DNA from: Lentibacillus halodurans
GTDB lineage: Bacteria; Bacillota; Bacilli; Bacillales; Amphibacillaceae
Length of the DNA: 64,000 bases
Direction of reading: 5' to 3'
Assembly (NCBI RefSeq): GCF_900112045.1
Contig: NZ_FOJW01000017.1
Coordinates: 1 to 64,000, forward strand
In this document: one piece after another, positions 42,772 through 54,555 of the stretch
How positions within the stretch are numbered: the first letter of the stretch is position 1
Layout of the letters: each line of letters starts with the position of its first letter
The notes under the pieces: model-generated
The model's input: only the letters and a program-made list of their open reading frames with translations
The model's database searches: none
Told to the model about the DNA's origin: nothing
Program-made: the position numbers and the translations under genes

Positions 42772-43211
42772 ATGAAACTTCATGAGTTAAAGTCATCAAA
42801 AGGAAGTCGTAAAAAGCGCAATCGCGTTGGCCGTGGAATGTCCTCCGGCAATGGAAAAACATCCGGTAGAGGGCATAAAGGGCAAAAAGCACGTTCCGGC
42901 GGCAATACCCGCCCAGGCTTTGAAGGCGGACAAATGCCTTTGTTCCAGCGCCTGCCCAAACGCGGATTTACCAATGTTCACCGTAAGGAATTTGCTATTG
43001 TAAACTTGGATGCTTTAAATCGTTTTGAAGAGGGCACGGAAATTACACCTGAGCTATTACTTGAAGAAGGTGTCGTCAGCAAACCGAAATCCGGCATTAA
43101 AGTGCTTGGAAAAGGAAATGTTGAAAAAAAATTCACTGTAAAAGCTCATAAGTTCTCTGCTTCAGCGAAAGAAGCAATCGAAGCAGCGGGCGGTCAAACA
43201 GAGGTGGTTTA

Positions 43212-43212
<1 letters not shown>
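42772..43212 (+). CDS. rplO: 50S ribosomal protein L15
   Basis: 146 aa. Glycine- and basic-rich N-terminal arm ([20 protein letters not shown]) and a globular C-domain. ATG 42772 after AAGAGGAGGTG. Stop codon overlaps the secY start by one base. Confidence 0.98.
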
Positions 43213-45184
<1,972 letters not shown>

Positions 45185-45371
45185 ATTTTCAGGCTGTATA
45201 CCGAATAGATGCATTCCGGCGCAGATAACGGTATAATGGTTGCCGTGGGTATAATTTATGACAATCTGTTTATGATCCAGTATGAGCGTGATGTGAACTG
45301 ATAAAGGAAATCATGTGATTATCGGACGATGTTGGTTGTGAAATTTAAAGCCTAAGTGAAGGTGATCGTTG

Positions 45372-45665
45372 TTGAACGAAGCTGATTCGATTCCGCGAAT
45401 AGGTCAAGTTGTTCGTATTTTGCAAGGACGCGAAGCAGGTCAATACGCGGTTGTGCTGAAACTGATCGATAACCGGTATGTCTTGCTGGCAGATGGGGAA
45501 AAACGTAAATATGATCGGCCAAAGAAAAAGAATCTGCATCATATTGAAGTGATGGATTATATATCTCCAGAAGTCCAAAACAGCCTTCTAGAAACCGGTC
45601 GTGTCACAAATGGCAAATTGCGGTTTGCCGTAACGAAATTTATGAATGAACTTGTGACTGATTAG
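45372..45665 (+). CDS. ybzG: KOW-domain RNA-binding protein (YbzG, L14e-like)
   Basis: About 97 aa. The N-terminal KOW segment ([22 protein letters not shown]) resembles ribosomal L14e. The rest is basic. Conserved between map and infA in Bacilli, function unknown. Start is one of two adjacent TTG codons (45369, 45372). Overall assignment rests on context plus the KOW motif. Confidence 0.85.
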   Translation: MNEADSIPRIGQVVRILQGREAGQYAVVLKLIDNRYVLLADGEKRKYDRPKKKNLHHIEVMDYISPEVQNSLLETGRVTNGKLRFAVTKFMNELVTD

Positions 45666-45684
45666 AAGAAGGGAGATCAACACG

Positions 45685-45903
45685 ATGGCTAAAGACGATG
45701 TAATTGAAGTGGAAGGTACCGTAACTGAAACGCTACCGAATGCCATGTTTAATGTGGAACTGGAAAACGGCCATACGGTATTAGCCCACGTTTCCGGCAA
45801 AATCCGTATGCATTTCATCCGCATTTTACCTGGTGACAAAGTAACGGTAGAACTCTCACCGTATGACTTAACCAAAGGGCGAATTACGTACCGTTATAAA
45901 TAG
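45685..45903 (+). CDS. infA: Translation initiation factor IF-1
   Basis: 72 aa OB-fold protein: [27 protein letters not shown] and [25 protein letters not shown]. Binds the 30S A site. ATG after GAAGGGAG. Confidence 0.98.
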   Translation: MAKDDVIEVEGTVTETLPNAMFNVELENGHTVLAHVSGKIRMHFIRILPGDKVTVELSPYDLTKGRITYRYK

Positions 45904-45940
45904 ACTCGCATGAGCTCCGATATAAAAGGAGGTAAAGATG

Positions 45941-46054
45941 ATGAAAGTCAGAGCATCTGTAAAACCAATTTGTGAGAATTGCAAAGTCATTAAGCGAAAA
46001 GGCAAATTAATGGTGATTTGCGATAATCCGAAACACAAGCAAAAACAGGGCTAA
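45941..46054 (+). CDS. rpmJ: 50S ribosomal protein L36 (zinc type)
   Basis: 37 aa: [20 protein letters not shown] and so on, with zinc ligands C11, C14, C27 and H32. ATG 45941 (or the preceding ATG 45938) after AAAGGAGGTAAAG. Standard position between infA and rpsM. Confidence 0.97.
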   Translation: MKVRASVKPICENCKVIKRKGKLMVICDNPKHKQKQG

Positions 46055-46161
46055 GAAACCGCTGACCGCGGATTTCAGAAGTCTGACATAAGAGGCCGGA
46101 TTGAAGTGAATCGGTCAGAGTACCGATCTAAAAAATATTAAACAGGAGGTGCTAATAAACT

Positions 46162-46527
46162 ATGGCACGTATTGCAGGTATCGATATCCCACGTGACAAA
46201 CGTGTGGTTATTTCGCTGACGTATATTCATGGAGTCGGAAAAAGCACTGCCCAGGAGATTCTTAAAGAAGCAGGTGTTTCCGAGGATACGCGTGTACGCG
46301 ATCTGACAGAAGATGAATTAAGCAGTATCCGTAAAGCAATCGGCGATTATTCCGTTGAGGGTGATCTCCGCCGTGAAACATCTCTTAACATTAAGCGCCT
46401 GATTGAAATCGGATCTTACAGAGGGATCAGACATCGCCGTGGGTTGCCATTGCGTGGTCAAAAAACGAAAAACAACTCACGAACACGTAAAGGTCCTCGT
46501 CGTACGATGGCAAACAAGAAAAAGTAA
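46162..46527 (+). CDS. rpsM: 30S ribosomal protein S13
   Basis: 121 aa. [29 protein letters not shown] and [27 protein letters not shown]. Head protein contacting L5 and P-site tRNA. ATG after CAGGAGGTG. Confidence 0.98.
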   Translation: MARIAGIDIPRDKRVVISLTYIHGVGKSTAQEILKEAGVSEDTRVRDLTEDELSSIRKAIGDYSVEGDLRRETSLNIKRLIEIGSYRGIRHRRGLPLRGQKTKNNSRTRKGPRRTMANKKK

Positions 46528-46548
46528 TGTAAAGGAGGGTGAACATCA

Positions 46549-46941
46549 ATGGCACGCAAACCAAATACAACACGTAAACGTCGTGTGAAAAAAAATATTG
46601 ATACGGGTATAGCACATATCCGTTCCACATTTAATAACACGATTGTAACCATTACAGATGTAAAAGGGAATTCGATCGGATGGAGCTCTGCAGGTGCACT
46701 TGGTTTTAAAGGTTCCCGTAAGTCAACACCATTCGCTGCACAAATGGCGGCTGAAACGGCTGCAAAAAATGCAGTCGATAACGGTATGAAATCGCTGGAA
46801 GTAACGGTTAAAGGGCCTGGTGCCGGTCGTGAAGCAGCAATTCGTTCATTGCAGGCAGCTGGATTGGAAGTTACCGCGATTCGTGATGTAACACCAGTTC
46901 CGCATAATGGCTGCCGCCCGCCAAAACGTCGTCGTGTATAA
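46549..46941 (+). CDS. rpsK: 30S ribosomal protein S11
   Basis: 130 aa. [18 protein letters not shown] and the signature [22 protein letters not shown], ending [15 protein letters not shown]. Platform protein. ATG after AAAGGAGGG. Confidence 0.98.
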   Translation: MARKPNTTRKRRVKKNIDTGIAHIRSTFNNTIVTITDVKGNSIGWSSAGALGFKGSRKSTPFAAQMAAETAAKNAVDNGMKSLEVTVKGPGAGREAAIRSLQAAGLEVTAIRDVTPVPHNGCRPPKRRRV

Positions 46942-47161
46942 TTGTACCGTATAGAATTTGTCACCCTGTCTATAATGGGTTATGATAGCTAAAAATATAA
47001 GTTCGAAAAGGAAAATCAACCTGCCCTTTTTGCAGCAATTGCCAAAGCATGTCAATAGGCGCTTCTTATCCTTTTTGATCAAACCTGATACAGCAAGACA
47101 GAGACAAAGGTATACCAAGAATTCTTAGCGCAGAAACGCCAACTGCCTATTTGGGGAATTT

Positions 47162-47189
47162 CGGTTAGACATTGTTGGCCGTCTAACCG
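47162..47189 (+). promoter_or_regulatory. Hairpin before rpoA
   Basis: CGGTTAGAC (47162-47170) and GTCTAACCG (47181-47189), perfect 9-bp stem with 10-nt loop, 33 bp before rpoA and without a T-run. The 281-bp rpsK-rpoA gap is long for this cluster; a TATAAT at 46971-46976 has no good -35 partner. Confidence 0.45.
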
Positions 47190-47222
47190 GGATTTCGACG
47201 TTTTAAAGGAGGGTTTTACAGA

Positions 47223-48167
47223 ATGATCGAAATTGAAAAGCCGGGAATAGAAACGGTAGAGATCACCGATGATGCTACATTTGGGAAGTTCGTCGTCGAA
47301 CCGCTTGAACGTGGATATGGTACTACTCTAGGAAACTCCTTGCGTCGTATTTTGCTATCCTCACTTCCAGGTGCTGCTGTTACTTCAGTTCAAATCGATG
47401 GTGTGCAACACGAATTTTCAACAATCGAAGGGGTTGTTGAAGATGTGACATCCGTTATTTTGAACTTGAAAAAGCTTGCACTGAAAATTTATTCTGATGA
47501 CGTGAAGACATTGGAGATTGATGTGCAGGGAGAAGGAAAAGTTACGGCTGCAGATTTGACATATGATAGCGATGTGGAGGTATTAAATCCGGATCTGGCA
47601 ATTGCCACTATCAACGGCAATGGAAGTCTGCATATGAAGATTACGGCAGAGCGCGGCCGCGGTTATCGTCCAGCTGAAGCAAATAAACGTGATGAACATC
47701 CAATTGGCGTTATTCCAATTGATTCCATTTTTACACCGGTCTCACGTGTCACATATCAGGTGGAGAATACCCGAGTCGGGCAAATAACAAACTATGATAA
47801 GCTGACAATGGATGTATGGACCGATGGAAGCATCCGCCCTGAAGAAGCCGTCTCTTTAGGTGCAAAAGTGTTTAATGAACATCTTAATATTTTTGTCGGC
47901 TTGACTGATGAAGCGCAAAAAGCAGAAATCATGGTTGAAAAAGAAGAGGATCAGAAAGAAAAAGTCATGGAAATGACCATCGAAGAACTTGATCTGTCTG
48001 TAAGATCCTATAATTGCTTGAAACGTGCCGGGATTAATACTGTTCAAGAGCTTTCCAATAAATCGGAAGAAGATATGATGAAAGTGCGTAACCTGGGCCG
48101 CAAATCGCTGGAAGAAGTAAAAGAGAAACTGGCAGATTTAGGTTTAGGATTGCGTGATGACGACTAA
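47223..48167 (+). CDS. rpoA: DNA-directed RNA polymerase subunit alpha
   Basis: 314 aa. N-terminal assembly domain (about 1-228) with [20 protein letters not shown], and C-terminal domain (about 245-310) with [19 protein letters not shown] and [14 protein letters not shown] for UP elements and activators. ATG after AAAGGAGGG. Confidence 0.99.
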   Translation: MIEIEKPGIETVEITDDATFGKFVVEPLERGYGTTLGNSLRRILLSSLPGAAVTSVQIDGVQHEFSTIEGVVEDVTSVILNLKKLALKIYSDDVKTLEIDVQGEGKVTAADLTYDSDVEVLNPDLAIATINGNGSLHMKITAERGRGYRPAEANKRDEHPIGVIPIDSIFTPVSRVTYQVENTRVGQITNYDKLTMDVWTDGSIRPEEAVSLGAKVFNEHLNIFVGLTDEAQKAEIMVEKEEDQKEKVMEMTIEELDLSVRSYNCLKRAGINTVQELSNKSEEDMMKVRNLGRKSLEEVKEKLADLGLGLRDDD

Positions 48168-48175
48168 TGTAACAA

Positions 48176-48420
48176 ATGCGGAAGCGACCAGTTAGCTACG
48201 TACGGACTGCGCCTGCGCGTCGCAGGTGGATCGGCGTTGCCGCGCATCGCGGCGGGTTTAGCTGAACTTCCCTACTAGCCGCAGTCAAACATCACAAGGA
48301 TGTTCGACTAAGAACCCCACGTCCTTGGCAACGTCGAACTTACCTGCATCCTGCAGGCCCGGGCGAGAGAAGTAGTGCTAATCGCTGGGAGCTGGACGTG
48401 ACTAAAGTTATTTAGTCATG
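48176..48420 (+). repeat. GC-rich multi-hairpin element between rpoA and rplQ
   Basis: About 245 bp with base composition unlike the neighbours and no ORF. Perfect stems: CCTGCG-CGT-CGCAGG (48212-48226), GCCGCG-CAT-CGCGGC (48239-48253), ACATC...GATGT (48289-48303), CCTGCA-TCC-TGCAGG (48343-48357). It starts GGAAGCGACC and ends near GGAGCTGGACG. From memory similar blocks recur in Bacillaceae genomes, so a dispersed repeat or structured RNA is likely. Edges are approximate. Confidence 0.65.
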
Positions 48421-48477
48421 ACGCACAGAGAATTGACTATAGAAGTCAATAGCAACAGTAAAAGGGAGGGATAGTCC

Positions 48478-48831
48478 ATGGCCAGAAAATTAGGTCGTAC
48501 AACAGACCATCGTATGGCAATGCTTCGAAACCTTGCTTCTGATTTAATTATCCATGAGCGGATTGAAACGACAGAGGCAAAGGCTAAAGACCTGAAATCA
48601 ACAGTAGAAAAAATGATTACGCTTGGCAAACGTGGTGATCTTCATGCACGTCGCCAGGCAGCAGCTTTCCTGTATGACCAGGAGGCAAACGAAGACGAAA
48701 AAGTTATTCAAAAACTGTTCGATGACATCGCTGCCCGCTATGAGGACAGACAGGGCGGCTACACACGTGTCCTTAAGCTGGGGCCGCGTCAAGGCGATGG
48801 AGCAAAAATGGCAATTATCGAACTTGTTTAA
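48478..48831 (+). CDS. rplQ: 50S ribosomal protein L17
   Basis: 117 aa. [23 protein letters not shown] and [23 protein letters not shown]. Near the tunnel exit. ATG after GGGAGGG. Normally just after rpoA; here 310 bp separate them because of the inserted element. A hairpin ATTGACT / AGTCAAT (48432-48450) lies just upstream. Confidence 0.98.
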   Translation: MARKLGRTTDHRMAMLRNLASDLIIHERIETTEAKAKDLKSTVEKMITLGKRGDLHARRQAAAFLYDQEANEDEKVIQKLFDDIAARYEDRQGGYTRVLKLGPRQGDGAKMAIIELV

Positions 48832-48846
48832 TGCAGGCGATACGAT

Positions 48847-48895
48847 AAGGGCAGGACAGAATCTCTTCCGAGAGGTGAATCCAAGCCCTTTTTTT
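48847..48895 (+). terminator. Terminator after rplQ
   Basis: AAGGGC / GCCCTTTTTTT enclosing a second small hairpin CTCTTCCGAGAG. End of the alpha operon. Confidence 0.8.
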
Positions 48896-48922
48896 GCATT
48901 AAAGCACGTCCGTTAACTTTAA

Positions 48923-49232
48923 AGAAGATGATTTCTTCAAGATGTTTTTATTCATTGTTACTTAAATTTCGAACTCACTGCAAGATGAACCAGTAGAGGG
49001 AAATATGTGGGGACTCCTGCAGAAAAACAAGCCAATTGAGACCTTGCAGTGTGGGACGAGCGAGGAGGCTCAATGGTTCGTTCGCGGAAAGTGACGAGGA
49101 CACATCCACCGAGTAAGCTGCGAGTTGTGAGGAGCGTACGCTTCGCAGAAACACTTTGCACCGCGACGAGCACCAAGCATATTTCTCTCTGTGCTCTTCA
49201 TGCCATACAGCAATCTTTTACGAAGACAGCCT
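48923..49232 (+). repeat. MITE-like repeat, copy C
   Basis: About 310 bp, from AAGATGATTTCTTCAAG to AGACAGCCT. It shares GAGGAGGCTCAATGGTTCG, CGCGGAAAG and CGAGTAAG with copy B (17268), and carries the extra block GTGGGGACTCCTGCAG known from Bacillaceae repeats. It occupies the gap between rplQ and ecfA1. The left end is less certain than the right. Confidence 0.78.
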
Positions 49233-49279
49233 ACGAAAGAATAGGTCTTTAACGGCGCTGAGAAAGAAGGGGAGCGGAG

Positions 49280-50119
49280 ATGCGAAATAAACTAGTCGAG
49301 TTTAGAAATGTATCATTCAGATACGGTGAAGAGCAGCCCTGGGTATTAAAAAATTGTTCATTTGAAATCTACGAGAATGAAGCGATTGCGATTATCGGTC
49401 ATAATGGATCAGGCAAGTCCACCATTGCGAAATTGATGAATGGTCTGCTGTTTCCACAAGAAGGCCAAATTATCATTAATGGTCGAAATGTAACACACGA
49501 CTCCATATGGGAGATTCGCCAGGACGTCGGAATGGTTTTTCAAAATCCGGACAACCAGTTTGTCGGTACAACTGTACAGGACGACGTCGCTTTTGGGATG
49601 GAAAACCGCGGTATTCCAAGAGATGAAATGGTAAAGCGGATGAATGAAACGCTATCAGCAGTTGGTATGCAGGAATACCGATTAACTGAGCCGCACAAAC
49701 TTTCGGGAGGTCAGAAACAGCGGGTGGCGATCGCAAGTGTACTGGCTATTTTTCCGCAAGTGCTTATTCTGGATGAAGCAACCGCTATGCTTGATCCAAG
49801 GGGCAGGACAGAAATTATGAAGACCGTAGCAAGTGTCCAGGAGGAACGTCACCTTTCCCTGATTACCATCACCCATAATCTTCAGGAAGTCGTCCAGGCA
49901 GAACGTGTCATTGTGATGAATCAAGGGGAGATATGGGATGAAGCGACACCAAGAGAGATTTTTGCAAAAAGGACGGAGCTGCGCGAAATCGGACTGGATA
50001 TCCCATTTGTTGCAGCTCTGTCTGACGAACTGCGAAAAACAGGCTTACCGGTTGCAAATGAAGTCCTAAATCACGAAGAACTGCTGGAGGAACTATGGAT
50101 ATCACGTTCAACAATGTAA
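49280..50119 (+). CDS. ecfA1: ECF transporter ATPase EcfA1 (CbiO type)
   Basis: 279 aa. Walker [10 protein letters not shown] (40-48), signature LSGGQ, Walker B VLILDEAT. One of two ATPases of the energy-coupling module shared by vitamin and metal uptake S-components. ATG after AAGGGGAG. Overlaps ecfA2 by 25 bp. Confidence 0.96.
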   Translation: MRNKLVEFRNVSFRYGEEQPWVLKNCSFEIYENEAIAIIGHNGSGKSTIAKLMNGLLFPQEGQIIINGRNVTHDSIWEIRQDVGMVFQNPDNQFVGTTVQDDVAFGMENRGIPRDEMVKRMNETLSAVGMQEYRLTEPHKLSGGQKQRVAIASVLAIFPQVLILDEATAMLDPRGRTEIMKTVASVQEERHLSLITITHNLQEVVQAERVIVMNQGEIWDEATPREIFAKRTELREIGLDIPFVAALSDELRKTGLPVANEVLNHEELLEELWISRSTM

Positions 50120-50967
50120 GTTATATTTATCAGGAAAAAACACCTTTTGCACACAAGGCACTTGCAAATCTATCATTTTATATCCCAGCCGGTTCTTTTA
50201 CAGCGATAATCGGTCATACAGGCTCCGGGAAATCGACCCTGATTCAGCATCTGAATGGATTAGTACGTCCAAGTGAAGGGGAAGTTACCATTGGTGATTA
50301 CCGTATAACCAGTGATGAAAAACCCGACAACATGAAAACGTTGCGCAGCCGTGTTGGGGTTGTTTTTCAGTATCCGGAGCATCAATTATTTGAGGAAACA
50401 GTCAGAAAGGATATCGCATTTGGTCCGGAAAACTTTGGAGCTCCCCAGGATGCAATTGAAGAGCGAATTGAGGAGATTACACCTCAAGTTGGCTTGACAG
50501 AAGAGTTGCTCGAGCGTTCTCCGTTTGATTTGAGCGGCGGCCAAATGCGCAGGGCAGCGATTGCCGGCGTACTGGCCACAAAACCGGACGTGGTTGTATT
50601 GGATGAGCCGACAGCAGGTCTTGATCCGCGGGGACAGCAAGAGATGATGGACATGTTTTATGATCTGCATAAACGAGAGGGTCTGACAACAATCCTTGTA
50701 ACGCATAGTATGGAACATGCTGTACAATATGCCGATAACGTGATCATTTTAAATGACGGCACAAAATATATGGAAGGTAACCCAACAGACATACTGATAC
50801 AAAAAGACGCACTTCACAAAGTACAGCTTGATGTCCCGGAAATGGTACAGTTTCTCAATGCTTTTTCGGAAAAATTCGGCCACGATATCCCTTTCCGGCG
50901 GCAATCCCCGGCCGACCTTGCTTGGGAGATCCGGCAAATTCTGAAGGGGGCCGGATCGGATGAATAA
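50095..50967 (+). CDS. ecfA2: ECF transporter ATPase EcfA2
   Basis: 290 aa. Walker [10 protein letters not shown] (40-48), DLSGGQMRR signature, Walker [16 protein letters not shown]. Pairs with EcfA1 as a heterodimer. The start lies inside ecfA1 and its end overlaps ecfT by 8 bp, so all three are coupled. Confidence 0.96.
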   Translation: MDITFNNVSYIYQEKTPFAHKALANLSFYIPAGSFTAIIGHTGSGKSTLIQHLNGLVRPSEGEVTIGDYRITSDEKPDNMKTLRSRVGVVFQYPEHQLFEETVRKDIAFGPENFGAPQDAIEERIEEITPQVGLTEELLERSPFDLSGGQMRRAAIAGVLATKPDVVVLDEPTAGLDPRGQQEMMDMFYDLHKREGLTTILVTHSMEHAVQYADNVIILNDGTKYMEGNPTDILIQKDALHKVQLDVPEMVQFLNAFSEKFGHDIPFRRQSPADLAWEIRQILKGAGSDE

Positions 50968-51760
50968 TACATTGATTATTGGTCAATATGTGCCCGGAGA
51001 ATCCCTTCTTCACCGTCTCGATCCAAGGACGAAGATAACCATCATTTTTTTCTTTGTTTTCATTGTATTTTTGGCCAATTCGGTATTAAGCTATAGTGTA
51101 TTAACGATTTTTGCACTTGGCAGTATGCTTGCGACGAGAATTCCAGTCCACTATATTTTAAAGGGACTGACGCCGGTATGGTTTCTGATCGTATTTACGT
51201 TTATACTGCATTTGGTTGTCACGAATGAAGGAGACGTTTTAATCGATATTTTCGGATTCAGCATTTATTCAGGAGCACTCATACAAGGTTTTGCCATATC
51301 GATGCGATTTTTTCTGCTTATTCTCGTGACATCGCTGCTGACATTAACCACTACACCGATTGAAATAACCGATGCAATTGAAGACATGCTTCATCCGTTA
51401 AAAAAGGTACGATTTCCGGTTCATGAATTGGCGCTGATGATGTCCATTTCATTGCGGTTTATCCCGACACTCATGCAGGAAACCGAAAAAATATCAAAAG
51501 CACAAGCATCACGCGGCGTTGATTTCCGTACCGGGCCGATAAAAGAACGCATTAAAGCCGTGGTTCCATTACTTGTTCCACTGTTTGTCAGTGCGTTCAA
51601 GCGGGCGGAGGAACTGGCAATGGCGATGGAAGCACGCGGATATCAGGGCGGCGAGGGACGGACGAAGCTGCGCGAATTAAAGTTTGAACTGCGAGACTTC
51701 CTGATATTTGTAGTATTTATTACAGTTGTGACGGCATTATTTTTCACCAGACATTATTGA
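50960..51760 (+). CDS. ecfT: ECF transporter transmembrane subunit EcfT
   Basis: 266 aa. About five transmembrane helices with a cytoplasmic coupling region that holds two A-x-R-G-like motifs (QASRGVDF and MEARGYQGG), which dock on the ATPases. Shared scaffold for substrate-binding S-components encoded elsewhere; none is encoded in this window. Confidence 0.96.
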   Translation: MNNTLIIGQYVPGESLLHRLDPRTKITIIFFFVFIVFLANSVLSYSVLTIFALGSMLATRIPVHYILKGLTPVWFLIVFTFILHLVVTNEGDVLIDIFGFSIYSGALIQGFAISMRFFLLILVTSLLTLTTTPIEITDAIEDMLHPLKKVRFPVHELALMMSISLRFIPTLMQETEKISKAQASRGVDFRTGPIKERIKAVVPLLVPLFVSAFKRAEELAMAMEARGYQGGEGRTKLRELKFELRDFLIFVVFITVVTALFFTRHY

Positions 51761-51777
51761 GAAAGGGCTGGAAAGAC

Positions 51778-52527
51778 GTGACGAAGATGAAATGTGTCAT
51801 TAGCTATGATGGTACAAATTTTTCAGGCCTGCAGATCCAGCCGCGGAACCGGACGATCCAAGGAGAAATGGAAAAGGCCCTGGCGAAAATTCACAAAGGT
51901 GAGCATATCCGGGTTTATGCATCAGGCAGAACAGATAAGGGTGTTCATGCAAAAGCACAGACCTTGCATTTCGAATCAGATTATACACTCTCACCGGCTG
52001 ACTGGAAGCGGGCACTGAATACGGTGCTCCCGCCTGATATATATGTGAATGATGCAGCACAAGTGCCGGATTCGTTTCATGCCCGTTTTGATGTGATAGA
52101 AAAGGAATATCGGTATTATATATTTAATGAACTGGAACCCGATGTTTTTAAACAACATTATGTGTACCACTATCCGTATACTTTGGATGTGGCAAAAATG
52201 CAAGAATCCGGGCAGTATTTTGAAGGCTTGCATGACTTCACCACATTTTCGTCGGCGAAAGCAGATATCAAAGGCAGCAAGATACGTCATTTATATGAAG
52301 TTTCCTGTCATCATGACGGAAGCCGGATCGAATTTATCCTAAGAGGAAACGGCTTTTTATATAATATGGCTCGTATCATTGTCGGAACCCTCCTGGATGT
52401 TGGAAGGGGCAAACGACAGCCGTCTGAAATCGAAGAGCTGTTTGGCAAAAAAGAACGGCAGTCTGCTGGAGACACCGTGCCTCCTCAAGGGTTGTATTTG
52501 TGGAATGTGAAGTATGAGGAAAGATGA
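51778..52527 (+). CDS. truA: tRNA pseudouridine synthase A
   Basis: 249 aa. Catalytic motif YASGRTDKGVHA with the nucleophilic Asp; GNGFLYNMARIIVGTLLDVG near the end. Makes pseudouridine 38-40 in tRNA anticodon arms. GTG 51778 with AAAGGG upstream gives an N-terminus like B. subtilis; TTG 51757 and ATG 51787 are alternatives. Position after ecfT is conserved. Confidence 0.95.
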   Translation: MTKMKCVISYDGTNFSGLQIQPRNRTIQGEMEKALAKIHKGEHIRVYASGRTDKGVHAKAQTLHFESDYTLSPADWKRALNTVLPPDIYVNDAAQVPDSFHARFDVIEKEYRYYIFNELEPDVFKQHYVYHYPYTLDVAKMQESGQYFEGLHDFTTFSSAKADIKGSKIRHLYEVSCHHDGSRIEFILRGNGFLYNMARIIVGTLLDVGRGKRQPSEIEELFGKKERQSAGDTVPPQGLYLWNVKYEER

Positions 52528-52660
52528 TAGTCTGTGAAATACAAGAAAGATACTTTTCACCATTTCCCGGGAAATAATCGACAAGCCATAACAAAATTTA
52601 AGTGGGAGCGGGATGGTTTGATAAGGGCCCTCTTTATCCTAAGAAAAATGCCCGCAAAGC

Positions 52661-52796
52661 TTGACATTCATAAGGTTCTGGTATATGATGATTTGTGGTA
52701 TTTTTATTTGAACCACGATTAGCCCCGGAAACTAATTGTGATGAAATATAAACAACGATTACTGTTACGAACTGATTTTAAATGGAGGGAAAAACC
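52661..52796 (+). promoter_or_regulatory. rplM promoter and L13 leader
   Basis: TTGACA (52661-52666), 17 bp, TATGAT (52684-52689) form a near-consensus promoter. The transcript starts with a hairpin GTGGT / ACCAC (52695-52717) followed by CACGATTAGCCCCGGAA, which I recognise as the L13 leader conserved before rplM in Bacilli. It probably lets L13 control its own operon. Confidence 0.75.
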
Positions 52797-53234
52797 ATGC
52801 GCACAACTTTCATGGCCAATGAAAATAACATCGAACGCAAATGGTTTGTTGTGGATGCTGAAGGCAAACGTCTTGGCCGTCTGGCAAGTGAAGTTGCTGC
52901 AATCCTGCGCGGAAAGCATAAACCAACTTACACACCACACGCTGATACCGGTGATCACGTCATCGTTATCAATGCTGAAAAGATCGAATTGACTGGTAAA
53001 AAGCTGACGGATAAAATGTATTATCGTCATTCAAACTATCCAGGTGGACTAAAAGCACGCTCTGCAAATGAAATGCGTTCAAGTTATCCGGAAAAAATGC
53101 TTGAGACAACGGTTAAAGGAATGCTTCCCAAAGGATCTCTAGGACGTAAAATGGGTAAAAAACTGCACGTATACAGAGGTTCTGAGCATAACCATCAAGC
53201 ACAAAAACCGGAAGTTTACGAGCTTCACGGATAA
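52797..53234 (+). CDS. rplM: 50S ribosomal protein L13
   Basis: 145 aa. [20 protein letters not shown] start, [43 protein letters not shown]. Early 50S assembly. ATG 52797 after AATGGAGGG; the ORF from 52782 reads through this site. Confidence 0.98.
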   Translation: MRTTFMANENNIERKWFVVDAEGKRLGRLASEVAAILRGKHKPTYTPHADTGDHVIVINAEKIELTGKKLTDKMYYRHSNYPGGLKARSANEMRSSYPEKMLETTVKGMLPKGSLGRKMGKKLHVYRGSEHNHQAQKPEVYELHG

Positions 53235-53256
53235 TCAAAAAAGGAGGTAAATCAAT

Positions 53257-53649
53257 TTGGCACAAGTACAATATTACGGCACCGGACGTCGTAAAACATC
53301 AACTGCACGTGTCCGCCTTGTTCCAGGAACCGGCCGTGTTGTCATTAACAAACGTAATGCAGAAGACTACTTTCCATATGAAACACAGCGTATTATTTTA
53401 AACCAGCCGCTAAAAGCGACCGAAACAGAAGGTACGTATGATGTGCTGGTTAATGTAGATGGCGGAGGTTTTACCGGCCAAGCTGGTGCTGTCCGCCACG
53501 GTATCGCCCGTGCACTTCTGGAAGCAGATCCGGAATACCGTGCAACCCTTAAGCGCGAAGGATACTTGACACGTGATGCACGTATGACCGAACGAAAAAA
53601 ATACGGTCTCAAAGGCGCACGCCGTTCACCACAATTCTCAAAACGTTAA
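53257..53649 (+). CDS. rpsI: 30S ribosomal protein S9
   Basis: 130 aa. [40 protein letters not shown] and C-terminal [14 protein letters not shown], whose last arginine touches P-site tRNA. TTG start after AAAGGAGG. Last gene of the conserved block; the accessory region begins after it. Confidence 0.98.
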   Translation: MAQVQYYGTGRRKTSTARVRLVPGTGRVVINKRNAEDYFPYETQRIILNQPLKATETEGTYDVLVNVDGGGFTGQAGAVRHGIARALLEADPEYRATLKREGYLTRDARMTERKKYGLKGARRSPQFSKR

Positions 53650-53663
53650 GAAATCAAGTTTTT

Positions 53664-53697
53664 CAAATCCCTCAACCTCTTGTGGTTGGGGGATTTG
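53664..53697 (+). terminator. Hairpin after rpsI
   Basis: CAAATCCCTCAACC / GGTTGGGGGATTTG, 14-bp stem with one mismatch. No long T-run follows, so it may terminate poorly or mark the integration edge. Confidence 0.65.
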
Positions 53698-53740
53698 ACT
53701 ATATATGCGTTGCTTTAAAAACTAGTAAAAATTCACACAT

Positions 53741-53773
53741 AATATACAAGTAATATACGAGTAATATACAAAA
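53741..53773 (+). repeat. Three tandem 11-bp repeats beside the integrase
   Basis: AATATACAAGT, AATATACGAGT, AATATACAAAA in direct tandem. They lie between the rpsI terminator hairpin and the 3' end of the recombinase gene, where arm-type binding sites of an attachment site are often found. Confidence 0.6.
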
Positions 53774-53796
53774 TTTTAAAGAGAAACAGTAGCTTC

Positions 53797-54552
53797 TCAC
53801 AGCTTGTCAATCGCTATGAGAAGCTGTTCTATGTCTTTATGTGTATAAACTTTGTCTGTGATATCTTTAGATGCATGTCCCATTATTCGCTTAATGGACA
53901 ACTTATTGGCATCAACATTATCCATTAGGGTTGCAAAGGTATGACGACAATCATGGGGTTTATGATTCATTTCTAACTGTTCCATAATTTTTTTCCATCT
54001 TTCGTGGTAATACGTGTAGTAACTCATTTTATTTCCCTCCTGATTCACGATTAAGTATTCGTTTTTCGAATCCATTCGAGCATCAATAAGCGAATATATT
54101 TTTTTATGAATAGGAACCAGTCGATTTGTTCCAGCTTCTGTTTTAAAACCACCACGGAAATATCTTTCTTCAAGATAGATGTTTTTATTTTTTACCTCTA
54201 CAAGCTCACCAGGACGTAATCCAGTATAGATCATGATGAGAACAGTATCGATATCATCCAAACGATGGACATTGTTCCATAATTTATCAATTTCATCGAG
54301 TGAAAACGGCTTGCGTGAGCTTTTGGAATCATTTTTCGGTAGTTCTACAAATCTTGAATAATCTTTTTGAATTAAATCATTTTCCATTGCGTATTTATAT
54401 AATTGATTGAACAAGACTTTGATTTTCCTTTTCGTACCATGTGATCTGTCGCAGTTGTCGATTACTGATTGTAGATGCGACTTTTTGATATTAACAAATT
54501 TCATGTCATGAAGGGCTTCTGCTTTTTTAAATGATGCAGTGTATCCAAGCAC
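53797..54552 (-). pseudogene. Tyrosine recombinase/phage integrase, N-terminally truncated
   Basis: 251-codon ORF. It begins inside the core-binding (SAM-like) domain, so the N-terminal arm-binding domain and normal start are missing; full-length relatives of this ICE/phage type are about 350-400 aa. The catalytic domain looks complete: Arg in YTGLRPGE, HDCRHTFATL (HxxR), the second His in MGHASK, and the tyrosine in DKVYTHKDIE. The 5' end abuts the truncated DUF2306 gene at about 54550. It may be inactive for integration, but a remnant of a mobile element is certain. Confidence 0.85.
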
Positions 54553-54555
54553 ATT

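Noticed and set aside
53741-53773. CRISPR-like short repeats
   Set aside because: Only three 11-bp units in direct tandem with no spacers; better explained as recombinase arm sites or simple tandem repeats.
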